Part shown: piece after piece, positions 8,195-16,644 of the stretch | Numbering within the stretch: position 1 is the stretch's first letter | Layout of the letters: every line of letters starts with the position of its first letter | Virus record (IMG/VR): IMGVR_UViG_3300021093_000151 | Location: 1-41,678 of that record | Reading direction: 5' to 3' (one strand) | Source: a virus | Length of the DNA: 41,678 nucleotides | The notes under the pieces: generated by a model | Seen by the model: the letters and a program-made list of their open reading frames with translations, nothing else | Database searches by the model: none | What the model was told of the DNA's origin: nothing | Program-made: the position numbers and the translations under genes

Positions 8195-8866
8195 ATGGTT
8201 GTTTTTGAGCCTAAGGAACACAAGTATTTTAATATTGACACTAAAGAAGAGTATAGAAGTGTATCATCTGTTATATCACAATTTAAACCTAAGTTTGATT
8301 CAGAAAAGTGGTCAAAATATATAGCTAATAAAGAAGGTAAAAAACAAGAGGATATACTCAAGCAGTGGGATAATATACGCGAGGTTGCATCGGAAAAAGG
8401 TAAACGTATACATAAGTTGATAGAAAATTACCTCAATGAAGATATAATTGAGGATACACCTTTTTTTAATAATTTTCTTAATATTTATAATTCTGAAAAA
8501 GAAGAAAATTCTAAGATTTTTTCAGAGAAAATTGTGTATATACACGGTTATAGAATAGCTGGTACGTCAGATATAATTGAAGATTGTGGTAGATATTTTA
8601 ATATTTTTGACTTAAAGACAAATAAGAAGTTTTCCTATTACAACAAGTATAACGAGAGAATGCTTCACCCATTGGAGCATTTTCCTGTTTGTGAGTATAC
8701 AGCCTATAGTATTCAATTATCTCTTTATGCTTATATGTATAGTTCGATGACAGGTAAGCATGTTGGTAAACTTAAGATATTTTATAATCATGAAGATAAA
8801 TGGTATAGTATACCAATTACATATGTAAAAGATACTATTGAAAAAATATTACTGCATATTAAGTAA
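8195..8866 (+). CDS. PD-(D/E)XK nuclease, RecB/Cas4-like
   Basis: The 223-aa protein has the order of motifs of the RecB/Cas4-type nuclease fold. An N-terminal helix bears GKRIHKLIENYL (about residue 70), GTSDIIED comes near residue 127, FNIFDLKTNKKF near residue 140 supplies the D-x-K motif, and QLSLYAYM near 178 is the Q-x-x-x-Y motif. The expected activity is metal-dependent DNA exonuclease, for host DNA degradation or recombination end-processing. It lies between fibre and baseplate genes, seven bases before the hub gene, and has a possible early-type -10 box. Substrate polarity cannot be read from the sequence. Confidence 0.75.
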   Translation: MVVFEPKEHKYFNIDTKEEYRSVSSVISQFKPKFDSEKWSKYIANKEGKKQEDILKQWDNIREVASEKGKRIHKLIENYLNEDIIEDTPFFNNFLNIYNSEKEENSKIFSEKIVYIHGYRIAGTSDIIEDCGRYFNIFDLKTNKKFSYYNKYNERMLHPLEHFPVCEYTAYSIQLSLYAYMYSSMTGKHVGKLKIFYNHEDKWYSIPITYVKDTIEKILLHIK

Positions 8867-8873
8867 GTTAGAT

Positions 8874-9623
8874 ATGAGTAATTCTGTAGAAGAAATAGAC
8901 ATTATAAGCGAACTTAAAAATTTTTCAGATCAGAATATTATTGATGTTTATTTACCTACATTAGGTCAAACGGTACAAATAAAGAAGTTAAACGTTAAGC
9001 AGCAAAAAAGTTTGTTACTTGTTGCATTAGAAGATGCAATGAGTATATTAAATTTTAATATAGCTTTATACGAAATTATAGAGGAAAATATAGTAGATAA
9101 GAAAAATGTAGATGTTACTAAATTAACATCGATTGATAAAAATAGTATTATTTTTCATTTACTATTAGATGATGCAACAGATAATAGCGAGCTAACTAAG
9201 TCTCAATTAACAACATTAGTCAACAATTATAAAAAGTCCAAAAATACCACACCGTCTTCTATAACTGTAAAGCAAATTACTTTAAATTTAGCTGTACCTA
9301 CTTTATACACTGATTATAGATTTAATAAAACATTATATAGTAAATATACTTCAGGTGTAACTAATAGAAAGCAATTTATAGATGATACATATCTAATTGA
9401 AATTGCTAAGTATATTCAATCAATTGATGTTGCAAAATCGCAAAAAAATAAGGTTACAACTAATCTTTTAGATCAAAAAGTAGATGGTATTTTAAAAATA
9501 GTAGATTCATTACCAGCACTGACAAAAATACTTACATATATGTCAGATGTAAAAGATAATGAAACACAATTAAACACCGTTGATGGTAAAGCTGTTGATA
9601 TAAATCCCACATTATTTATATAA
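8874..9623 (+). CDS. T4 baseplate hub family protein (gp26/gp51-like)
   Basis: The 249-aa protein starts at ATG 8874; an in-frame upstream ATG at 8838 would overlap the nuclease gene and is less likely. Residues 20-50 (VYLPTLGQTVQIKKLNVKQQ, then KSLLLVA) match the signature of the T4 baseplate hub assembly family, where a polar-to-hydrophobic turn is followed by I-x-x-L-x-V-KEEK-x-LL. The remainder is helical and Asn/Lys-rich. In T4 these proteins assemble the central hub. Here it is followed immediately by tape-measure-like and tube-cap-like genes, in the same general order as T4. The choice between gp26 and gp51 cannot be made by eye. Confidence 0.65.
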   Translation: MSNSVEEIDIISELKNFSDQNIIDVYLPTLGQTVQIKKLNVKQQKSLLLVALEDAMSILNFNIALYEIIEENIVDKKNVDVTKLTSIDKNSIIFHLLLDDATDNSELTKSQLTTLVNNYKKSKNTTPSSITVKQITLNLAVPTLYTDYRFNKTLYSKYTSGVTNRKQFIDDTYLIEIAKYIQSIDVAKSQKNKVTTNLLDQKVDGILKIVDSLPALTKILTYMSDVKDNETQLNTVDGKAVDINPTLFI

Positions 9624-9669
9624 AAAATAACAGCAAATTCTAGCTATATTATTATATATTGTTTTACAA

Positions 9670-9677
9670 TATAAATA
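9670..9677 (+). promoter_or_regulatory. Late promoter TATAAATA
   Basis: A perfect T4 late box TATAAATA is followed by 5 bases and the ATG at 9683. It also supports 9683 as the real start. Confidence 0.8.
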
Positions 9678-9682
9678 TTAAT

Positions 9683-11512
9683 ATGGCAGATATTTTAGGT
9701 GATGTAAATGTAGCTAGTGCTATAGATAACTTAGCTAAGTCTATTGAAAAGAGTAACACCAAAATACTGGCTGCATTACAAAAGGTTACAAATGTAAAAA
9801 CAACAAGTGAACAAGCTGCACCTATAATGGATGAGGAAGCAGTGTTGAGAAAAAAAGGTAAGGTATTTAAAGAGGTAACCAATGTAAATATTGCTGAATT
9901 TAGCAAAACAGCATTAGATCAATTAACAAAAACTCTTAAAGGTATAATACCATTACCTGAAAAACAAAAACAACAAGATAAAAAACCAGAAGATTCTTCA
10001 TTTTTGAAGAAACTATTAGCATTAGCTCCTTTATTATTACCTCTTGCTGCGTTAGCGTTAAAGTTTTTAGCAGGTTTATCAGGTGATAAATTATTTGAAT
10101 TTCTTGCCAATTTATTTCCTAAGCTTTTTAACATAAAAAAAATTGCTGAAGTTTTATTTAAAGCAGTAGCTAAATTAGGTGATTATATATCTGATGCTTT
10201 TAAATTATTAAAAGAAACTAAGTTAGGTAAATTTTTCACACAAATTGGTGATGATATTGCAAAGTTTTTCAAACCAATAACTAACTTTTTAAAGGAAAAT
10301 AAAATACTCAAAACAATATTCGGTGAGAGTGGTATTTTACAAAAAGTTTTTGGTGATGGGGGGTTCTTTAGTAAAATGTTTGGTAAAGGTAGTGTTTTTG
10401 CTAAAATTTTCGACACTGCTGGTGATGCTACTAAAATATTAACCGGTGGGGTTTTTGGTAAACTATTTAAAGGTATTGGTAAGTCGGTACTAAAGAAATT
10501 ACCTATATTAGGTTCTATATTTAGCTTTTACGATGCTTACAATGAAATATCTAGTGGAGATTATTTAAGCGGATTTACAAGTTTGTTTAGCGGTATAGCA
10601 AATCTTATACCCGGGTTAGGTACGGTTATTTCAATAGGTTTAGATTTAGTTAACTTTTTATTTAAAAGCGATACAATGGAAGCTTTTAAAGGAGATTTAA
10701 ATAAAGGTCTATTCACACAAGCATTTAGTAAATTGGGTGATGTTATTGGGGAAAAAATACCATTTTTAAAATGGTTTAATAATTTAGCTGAATACATAGG
10801 TGGGTCATTGTCAGGTGATCAAGAGTCAATTATTAATTTATTCAGTCAGTTTGGACTTGGTAATTTTATAAAATGGATGTATGGTACACCAACCCAACAG
10901 CAAGAAATGTTAGAATCAAGTTCGGGTATTAACGGTATACTTATAAATTTTAGTCAAAAGATTACCGAAACTATAAATTGGTTTTTAGAAAAAATACCCG
11001 GTAGTGTACAAGAGTTGTTGACAGGTGCTTATGAAAAAGCTAAAGCAAAGATTAAAGGTTTAATAGGGTTGGGTGGAGATGACTACGATGCTAAGAAAAC
11101 ACAAAGTGAATTAGAGGAAAAATTAGAACGTAAAAAACGTGAAAAACTTGAAAAAGAGCAAAACAATCAAGCAATTCAACAACAAGAAATGCTTAATGAT
11201 TTTATTGCTAAGAATGAAAATGTGGTTAAAAAGGGAGATACTGTTAGGAAATTTTCACAAGATGATACTGTTGTCGGATTCAAGAAGGGTGGAGAATTAG
11301 ATAAAACTGTAAAAACTATTATTAACCATTTACAAAATCTTACTAATAATGGTAATGAATATGTAAATTTAGCTAAAGAGCAAGTTAAAGCTTTGCAAAC
11401 ATTAATAGATAAAGCTAATAGTAATGTTATTACAAGTAATGTTAATAATAACAGTTATATATTAAATCCAAGTTCTAGCGTTAGAAGCTTTAGAGCTGAA
11501 GCTATAAGTTAG
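9683..11512 (+). CDS. Tape-measure / hub-like structural protein (gp29-position)
   Basis: The 609-aa protein starts at ATG 9683; an in-frame earlier codon at 9659 would precede the late promoter. It has a hydrophobic segment (LLALAPLLLPLAALALKFLA, about residues 110-130) and further amphipathic/hydrophobic stretches (IPGLGTVISIGLDLVNFLF). A charged Lys/Glu/Gln coiled coil lies near residues 475-510 and an Asn/Ser tail follows. Length and place (after the hub-family gene, before the tube-cap-like gene) fit T4 gp29 (590 aa), the tape-measure/hub protein, but I see no diagnostic motif. The hydrophobic segments fit the habit of tape measures to enter the host membrane. Confidence 0.55.
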   Translation: MADILGDVNVASAIDNLAKSIEKSNTKILAALQKVTNVKTTSEQAAPIMDEEAVLRKKGKVFKEVTNVNIAEFSKTALDQLTKTLKGIIPLPEKQKQQDKKPEDSSFLKKLLALAPLLLPLAALALKFLAGLSGDKLFEFLANLFPKLFNIKKIAEVLFKAVAKLGDYISDAFKLLKETKLGKFFTQIGDDIAKFFKPITNFLKENKILKTIFGESGILQKVFGDGGFFSKMFGKGSVFAKIFDTAGDATKILTGGVFGKLFKGIGKSVLKKLPILGSIFSFYDAYNEISSGDYLSGFTSLFSGIANLIPGLGTVISIGLDLVNFLFKSDTMEAFKGDLNKGLFTQAFSKLGDVIGEKIPFLKWFNNLAEYIGGSLSGDQESIINLFSQFGLGNFIKWMYGTPTQQQEMLESSSGINGILINFSQKITETINWFLEKIPGSVQELLTGAYEKAKAKIKGLIGLGGDDYDAKKTQSELEEKLERKKREKLEKEQNNQAIQQQEMLNDFIAKNENVVKKGDTVRKFSQDDTVVGFKKGGELDKTVKTIINHLQNLTNNGNEYVNLAKEQVKALQTLIDKANSNVITSNVNNNSYILNPSSSVRSFRAEAIS

Positions 11513-11514
11513 GC

Positions 11515-11522
11515 AATAAATA
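11515..11522 (+). promoter_or_regulatory. Late promoter box AATAAATA
   Basis: AATAAATA lies 6 bases before ATG 11529, within two bases of the previous stop codon. Confidence 0.65.
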
Positions 11523-11528
11523 TTGTTA

Positions 11529-12839
11529 ATGAGTTACCCTTTTAATTTTTCGTTTTTATATGGCGCCGAGAATGATGGTACCGTACCACCATTAGCGGTA
11601 CCATCATCATTTTCGAAAAATAACCAACCGGGTCAGGATTACAATTTTCAAGCTTTTAATACAGTTAGTAACTTTGTAACTAATAATATAGGTGGTAATA
11701 GTTTTGTTCAGGAAACAGTTAATAATTACCCAACATCTTCGTTAAATGATGTAATAGCATACTATAAAAATAATCCAAATAAAAAAGTAGATTTAATTGA
11801 TGTTGTTAACGACTTTAGATGGACAATATCTCCAAAAACAAGTAGAGGTGATGTACCATATATTTGGTTAAATGAGAGATATATAACACTTAACGCTCTA
11901 TTAAATCAAGCAGTATACGGTATATCTGCAGTGCTAGACAATAAAGGTGCTCAATTTTTAGCTAAAACTGCAAAAGAAACTGCACAACAATTTGATTCAG
12001 CAGTCACATCACTTAGCAGTATGGGGTTGTATAATTCAGTAAAAACATTTTTTAACGATTTAGGTCAAGATGCATCTATTGCAGGTAATAAACTTTTAGA
12101 TAAATTCGGTATAGTTGACACTTTAGGACCTGTTTTAGAATCACCGTTAACACCTTATAAAGGTTTATACTATACAGTCGAGACAGGGTTCAATTATAAA
12201 TTACCTTTATTTACTAGTGAGTTTTGGAATACGAGCAATTCATTTACCGAGAGTGCTAGTGAGGGTAATAGTTCATTTGTAGCGGGGTTAGTTGATACCC
12301 TTAAAACAATGGGTCCTGGATTAGAAGCTTCAAAACTATTCAATGTAGCAACTAATCAATATGGTACATATGTTGAGTTTCCAAAACAATACGCATTATC
12401 ATCACCTAATACATACACTATTACATTTGATTTAATAAACACAAAACCAGCTACATACGAAGATGTTAAGAGCAATTTCAAATTATTGTTTTTATTATTT
12501 TATCAAAATCTACCAATTAGAAGAAGCAAACAATTAGTTGACCCACCTGCAATTTATAATATTTACGTACCTGGTCAAAAAAGAATGCCATACGCATATT
12601 TGTCTAGTATAGCAATTAAAAATTTAGGTGCAACTAGATTAATGGATGTAGATTTTACTGACATAGGTAGTATTAACCCACCTGCTGCAGCTACAAGCAC
12701 ATTTCCACAAGTGTGGAGAACTGTTATACCTGAAGCATATCGTGTTACAATGACGTTTAATGATTTGATACCTGAAACAAAAAACACATTATATGCTTCT
12801 TTTTTAAATAATTCAATAATCGAAACAAGTATAATTTAA
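11529..12839 (+). CDS. Baseplate tail-tube cap protein, gp48/gp54-like
   Basis: The 436-aa protein is read from ATG 11529, although the frame can be extended to a TTG at 11523 inside the promoter spacer. The C-terminal 170 residues form a tube-type domain (YVEFPKQYALSSPNTYTITF with FKLLFLLFYQNLP), followed by an IYNIYVPGQKRMPYAYLSSI strand pair. It ends PEAYRVTMTFNDLIPETKNTL, comparable with the end of T4 gp48 (P-x-x-FTLEITMREIITLNRASL). Role: the first ring of the tail tube above the hub, on which the tube polymerises. It could equally be the gp54 equivalent. The next gene starts one base after the stop. Confidence 0.65.
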   Translation: MSYPFNFSFLYGAENDGTVPPLAVPSSFSKNNQPGQDYNFQAFNTVSNFVTNNIGGNSFVQETVNNYPTSSLNDVIAYYKNNPNKKVDLIDVVNDFRWTISPKTSRGDVPYIWLNERYITLNALLNQAVYGISAVLDNKGAQFLAKTAKETAQQFDSAVTSLSSMGLYNSVKTFFNDLGQDASIAGNKLLDKFGIVDTLGPVLESPLTPYKGLYYTVETGFNYKLPLFTSEFWNTSNSFTESASEGNSSFVAGLVDTLKTMGPGLEASKLFNVATNQYGTYVEFPKQYALSSPNTYTITFDLINTKPATYEDVKSNFKLLFLLFYQNLPIRRSKQLVDPPAIYNIYVPGQKRMPYAYLSSIAIKNLGATRLMDVDFTDIGSINPPAAATSTFPQVWRTVIPEAYRVTMTFNDLIPETKNTLYASFLNNSIIETSII

Positions 12840-12840
12840 T

Positions 12841-13212
12841 ATGGACAACTCTACAGGATTATATCAATCACAAGTACCGCAATTACCTAAATTGCAAAGC
12901 ACTAGGTATGAAAATATCTTCAAAGTCCATTTTAATGAAGATAACTTACCCTTTTATAATCTCAATAGAAGTATTAACTTTCCAAATAATTTAGACCCAT
13001 CATTATATAGTGTAGTTGTATATGATACCCCCACTCATTGGCCTATAGTAAGTTATAAATTGTATCAAACTATTTACCTATGGTGGATGATAACTGAAGT
13101 TAACAATATACGCAACCCATTTATCTTACCTGAACCTGGTTCAACAATAAGGTATATCAAACCTGAGTATGTACAGTATGTACTCAGTCAAATTAAAGCA
13201 CAATTAGTATAA
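12841..13212 (+). CDS. 53: Baseplate wedge protein, gp53-like
   Basis: The 123-aa protein is shorter than T4 gp53 (196 aa). Its second half reads YDTPTHWPIVSYKLYQ, IYLWWMITEVNNIRNPFILP and then EPGSTIRYIKPEYV. This is the gp53 signature: a W-W pair, then a NNI-x-NPF-x-LP-G-x-x-I-x-IP LysM-like end. In T4, gp53 locks neighbouring wedges together around the hub. The gene follows the tube-cap-like gene with one base between, and its stop overlaps the next ATG by one base, so the three are likely one transcript. Confidence 0.75.
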   Translation: MDNSTGLYQSQVPQLPKLQSTRYENIFKVHFNEDNLPFYNLNRSINFPNNLDPSLYSVVVYDTPTHWPIVSYKLYQTIYLWWMITEVNNIRNPFILPEPGSTIRYIKPEYVQYVLSQIKAQLV

Positions 13213-14792
13213 TGACAGAAAATATATATAAAGCAATAGACCCGTTTATACCACCATTGTTATCAAATGATGTAACATTTGATAAGAGTGAATATATATT
13301 CTGCGTGGTTTTAATTAGTGGTGAGGGGCCATTTTTAAATTTAACTACCGAATCAGTAGTAGGTTTAAATATCAACGACAACTTAACAAAGTTTACACAT
13401 ACCGGTGAATTAGTTATATTAAATGATAATGATACAATTGAACGTGCATATAACAACCCAGGTGAGTCATATACCACCCGTCAAAAGGATTTAGATCAAA
13501 CAAATTTGGAATTCTTTTTTAGAGGTGATGGTAGGGATTTAGTATTGGTATTAATTACACCTAGAGACTCTGATGTATCTAACGAACAAGATATACCATC
13601 TATAAACAATCCATTTACACTTAAATTTCTTTTTAGCGTAGTTAATATAAGTGATGAAATTACAGCAAGTGGTAAAAAACTTAAAATTTTAGCACTGCAA
13701 GATTTGGATGAAAGAATTTTGCATGAAAAAAATCTCGATTTTTCCACTACAACATTAATACCCGACAAAAATGTTGCCAATTTAAATAATATAGATAGAG
13801 GTGTACTTACCGGTACTATAATAAAACATATTTTATCTTTAACATTAACACAGAACGGTAGTATCACTAATACCAATGAAATAAAATATGCTGACAACGA
13901 TGCGTGGGATGATGGAGCGAGCACATTTTTTTATTCATCACCAGCACCATATAATGCATATCAAGACTTATATTACGTGTTACAAAGACATGTAAGTAGA
14001 GAAAAATTTGACCCATGCATATTACGAAAAGAACGTAATAACACATGGTCATTAATGGGTTTATCTAATTACTTTAAATATAGCTATAATAAAACAACAG
14101 ACGGGGCGGGTATATTACATATAGAAAAATTTCTATTACAATCAGTAGGTGAATCAGTAAATGTTGTTTTGAAAAAAACAAGAACACCGACAAATATAAT
14201 TAACAATACTGGGTTTTTAAATAGTAGTTATATTTCAAATTTTAGACTATATTATTCTGATGCAACTCACTTGCAAGATAATATTCTAACTCACATAGTG
14301 CATTCATATAATTTAAACGATAAACAATTTAATATCGATTTAGCTAGAAATAATGTGGAAAGTGTTCTACAAACATATGATGATTTATATGTTAAACCTT
14401 TAAAGGGTGAAAATAACCAACCCGCACCTAATTTTTATATTAACCTTATTCGTAAAAATAATAAAAATGTTAAGAATGTATTTACACTTGTTGATTATAG
14501 TATTGATCAACGTTTAAATTGGGGTCGTAATTTAGCATTATTAAATGCATTGTATAAAAATCTCACAATTGAATTTACCATACAAGGGGTTACAACTAGA
14601 CAAGCTGGTAGATTTATCAGTATTGATAGAGATGATGCATTACCTTCATCAAAGTTTGATGATCGTTTATTAGGTATATGGTTTATAGTTAACGTTGAAC
14701 ATATATTCACGAGTAATTCATATCAGAATAAGATAATTGCTGTTAAAACGTATAATTTCAGCCCAGTTGGTGGTAACTCTAACATTGAATAA
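13212..14792 (+). CDS. 27: Baseplate hub protein, gp27-like
   Basis: The 526-aa product is longer than T4 gp27 (391 aa). The N-terminal third (residues 20-150) has the beta-rich hub layout with FTHTGELVILNDNDTIERAY and LKFLFSVVNISDEITASGKKL. The C-terminus (RQAGRFISIDRDD...LLGIWFIVNVEHIFTSNSYQNKIIAVKTY) matches the last hub-barrel strands seen in gp27 and gpD-like hubs (PG-x-x-I-x-x-...-F-x-VDEVIHELSNN-x-x-x-T). Role: a trimeric hub ring joining the spike to the tube. A separate spike/lysozyme (gp5) gene is not in the window. The assignment rests on pattern and position. Confidence 0.65.
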   Translation: MTENIYKAIDPFIPPLLSNDVTFDKSEYIFCVVLISGEGPFLNLTTESVVGLNINDNLTKFTHTGELVILNDNDTIERAYNNPGESYTTRQKDLDQTNLEFFFRGDGRDLVLVLITPRDSDVSNEQDIPSINNPFTLKFLFSVVNISDEITASGKKLKILALQDLDERILHEKNLDFSTTTLIPDKNVANLNNIDRGVLTGTIIKHILSLTLTQNGSITNTNEIKYADNDAWDDGASTFFYSSPAPYNAYQDLYYVLQRHVSREKFDPCILRKERNNTWSLMGLSNYFKYSYNKTTDGAGILHIEKFLLQSVGESVNVVLKKTRTPTNIINNTGFLNSSYISNFRLYYSDATHLQDNILTHIVHSYNLNDKQFNIDLARNNVESVLQTYDDLYVKPLKGENNQPAPNFYINLIRKNNKNVKNVFTLVDYSIDQRLNWGRNLALLNALYKNLTIEFTIQGVTTRQAGRFISIDRDDALPSSKFDDRLLGIWFIVNVEHIFTSNSYQNKIIAVKTYNFSPVGGNSNIE

Positions 14793-14795
14793 ATA
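14788..14795 (+). promoter_or_regulatory. Late promoter box AATAAATA
   Basis: AATAAATA begins in the last sense codon of the hub gene and ends 5 bases before ATG 14801. Confidence 0.65.
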
Positions 14796-14800
14796 ATAGT

Positions 14801-15691
14801 ATGCCGAGTAGTCAATACTTTAAAACTATAGATCCTTATCTATATAACGTTAATTTATATTACGATAAAAACTATTATCAAAAATTTTCTAACTATTATA
14901 AAGTATTAATTTTCGGTATTGATACACTTAAAACGTTTATTGACTATAATAAGTCTAAAGAATTAAACAACACAATAGCAGCTAGAATAGATTTATATAA
15001 TGAATTGAATAAGACTGAGATGGATAAATTCGATCAGTTACAATTTAAAATATACTGGTACGAGAAATTTTTTAATGATTTTAGTATTATACGTGAAGAA
15101 TTTTACAAACAAAGTAAAGATAATATTTACTTCAAACAAATTAGTGATAGTATTGGGTTGCTTAGGAATTATTTTACGGTACCCGATGATTCCACTTTAT
15201 TAATCAAAGATACAGATTTTGAAATACAATTTGCTAATGGTATACCTGCTCCAGTCAATGTAGGTTCAAGCGCGTTTTCAAAACTTAGAACCAACACTAT
15301 TGCTGTTACAATACAACTCAATTTATTAAACACTATTTTATATAGACAAAATATGTCAAATGTGCAAGGTAATTTTGCATACCCTACTGAAGCACATGGT
15401 GAGAATCTAGTAACTGATTACAACCATATTAACAAAATTAAAAATATTGCTAAAGAATCTTTAGAAAAAAGTTTACGCACATATTACGGTAAATTGTATG
15501 ATTTAATTCTTTTTTACGAAAATTTTAATTACGGTGATTATGAGAAAAATTTAGCAAAAATGGATAAAGGTGCTATAGAAATAGATATAGAGGGTACGAT
15601 TAAAAAAGTAACGTATTTACAACAAGAAGCTGAACAATATATAAACACTGTTAACTTATATTCTCTTTTGACTGCTCAGGCTGTGAGTTAA
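14801..15691 (+). CDS. Unknown late protein, helical
   Basis: The 296-aa protein is rich in Tyr, Asn, Lys and Leu and predicted mostly helical (KFSNYYKVLIFGIDTLKTFID, YWYEKFFNDFSIIREEFY, LRTYYGKLYDLILFYENF). I recognise no family. Its own late promoter and its place after the hub gene suggest a tail or head-completion component. The final 41 bases overlap the 3' end of the reverse TerS-like gene, an antisense arrangement. Confidence 0.65.
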   Translation: MPSSQYFKTIDPYLYNVNLYYDKNYYQKFSNYYKVLIFGIDTLKTFIDYNKSKELNNTIAARIDLYNELNKTEMDKFDQLQFKIYWYEKFFNDFSIIREEFYKQSKDNIYFKQISDSIGLLRNYFTVPDDSTLLIKDTDFEIQFANGIPAPVNVGSSAFSKLRTNTIAVTIQLNLLNTILYRQNMSNVQGNFAYPTEAHGENLVTDYNHINKIKNIAKESLEKSLRTYYGKLYDLILFYENFNYGDYEKNLAKMDKGAIEIDIEGTIKKVTYLQQEAEQYINTVNLYSLLTAQAVS

Positions 15692-16124
15692 TTTCCACGA
15701 CTGTATTTTCAGGTGGTACAAACAATTGTTTAAATATTTCATCTCTGGTATATTTGTTTTTTATAGCATCCGGTTTTTGTTTTAATGTTATATCTAGTAG
15801 TTTAATTTCTTTAATAGTATCGTTTTTCTTATTACTAATAACCATTTTTGTTAATGTATCTAACGTTGAGGACGAAGCTTTTACAAGTTCAGCTAACGAA
15901 GCAACCTCTTTAGCATCAGGTGCAGCCTCAACTAATCTCTTTAAATATCCAATAGTGCTAGTGGTATCATTTATAAGCTGGCTAGCTTTATCAATAACAA
16001 ATTGTTCAAGATTTTCTTTTGACACTGACGTTTGCTGTGCTAATTCATCAATATTGTTAGCAGCGGTATTGATTCCTTGAAGCTGTGATATTAATGAATT
16101 TATATCGGTAGTATTTTCAGACAT
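15651..16124 (-). CDS. Small terminase subunit-like protein (gp16-like)
   Basis: The 157-aa reverse-strand protein is dominated by helices. The central part (AAPDAKEVASLAELVKASSS, then TLDTLTKMVISNKKNDTI, about residues 68-105) resembles the central coiled coil of T4 gp16 (164 aa), with the same length and layout: acidic N-terminus, central coiled coil, Pro/Glu-rich tail. TerS forms the ring that recognises concatemeric DNA and regulates the large terminase. A late promoter with the standard 5-base spacing precedes ATG 16124. The large subunit is not in the window, so this is a tentative call; any small coiled-coil virion chaperone would look similar. Confidence 0.5.
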   Translation of the reverse strand: MSENTTDINSLISQLQGINTAANNIDELAQQTSVSKENLEQFVIDKASQLINDTTSTIGYLKRLVEAAPDAKEVASLAELVKASSSTLDTLTKMVISNKKNDTIKEIKLLDITLKQKPDAIKNKYTRDEIFKQLFVPPENTVVEINSQPEQSKENIS

Positions 16125-16129
16125 ACAAT

Positions 16130-16137
16130 TATTTATT
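16130..16137 (-). promoter_or_regulatory. Late promoter box AATAAATA (reverse)
   Basis: On the reverse strand AATAAATA, then ATTGT, then ATG (16124). The whole AATAAATAATTGTATG string also occurs at the 57-aa reverse gene (8138). Confidence 0.7.
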
Positions 16138-16149
16138 AATAATTAAACA

Positions 16150-16179
16150 GTTGATATTCCTATATCAACCCTATATACT
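16150..16179 (+). promoter_or_regulatory. Sigma70-type promoter with perfect dyad, upstream of dUTPase
   Basis: -35 TTGATA (16151-16156), 17-base spacer, -10 TATACT (16174-16179). The predicted start is near 16186, only about three bases before ATG 16189. A perfect 8-bp inverted repeat GTTGATAT-TCCT-ATATCAAC (16150-16169) covers the -35 and could be an operator. Confidence 0.6.
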
Positions 16180-16188
16180 ACATAAAAT

Positions 16189-16644
16189 ATGATAGTAGAC
16201 AAATTGATAAAAATTGAGTTTTTACGCGAACACCCCGATGCTATTTTACCTTTTAGAAATCATCCTGACCCATTTACTGGTGATACTGGCTACGATATAT
16301 TTTCTGTGGAAGCTGTCACCGTACCTAAGCACAATAGTGTTGTAGTACCTGTGGGGTTAAAGTTGGCATACGTTACACCGGGCTATTGGTTTAGAATTGA
16401 GCCACGTAGTGGTCTTGGGTTTAAAAAGAATATTCAACCCCATTTAGGTATAATCGATAACCCATATAGGGGCAATATGGGTGTAAAGTTATACAACTTC
16501 GGTGATTTTGATGTAACTATTGACAAAGGTGTTGCAATTGCTCAATTTGTAATATATCAAATACATACAGCAAATGTATCATGGACTGATAATGTAACCG
16601 AAACCAAACGCGGCGAAAAAGGCTTTGGAAGCTCAGGTATATGA
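16189..16644 (+). CDS. dut: dUTPase (trimeric type)
   Basis: This enzyme hydrolyses dUTP to dUMP and pyrophosphate, preventing uracil incorporation and supplying dUMP for thymidylate synthesis. The 151-aa length is that of the trimeric family, and all five motifs are visible in order: DTGYDIFS (1), IEPRSGLGFK (2), GIIDNPYRGNMGVKLYN (3, with the base-binding Tyr and catalytic Asp), GVAIAQFVI (4) and RGEKGFGSSG (5). A sigma70-like promoter with a dyad precedes it. Its TGA overlaps the ATG of the glycosyltransferase (ATGA). It works with the dCMP deaminase at 35879 and ThyX at 39828. Confidence 0.95.
   Translation: MIVDKLIKIEFLREHPDAILPFRNHPDPFTGDTGYDIFSVEAVTVPKHNSVVVPVGLKLAYVTPGYWFRIEPRSGLGFKKNIQPHLGIIDNPYRGNMGVKLYNFGDFDVTIDKGVAIAQFVIYQIHTANVSWTDNVTETKRGEKGFGSSGI

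Noticed and set aside
13496-13924. Reverse 142-aa frame inside the hub gene
   Set aside because: It is embedded in the gp27-like gene with no promoter or recognisable protein features.
15754-16080. Forward 108-aa hydrophobic frame opposite the TerS-like gene
   Set aside because: The reverse gene has a late promoter and soluble coiled-coil composition; the forward frame is its hydrophobic antisense shadow.
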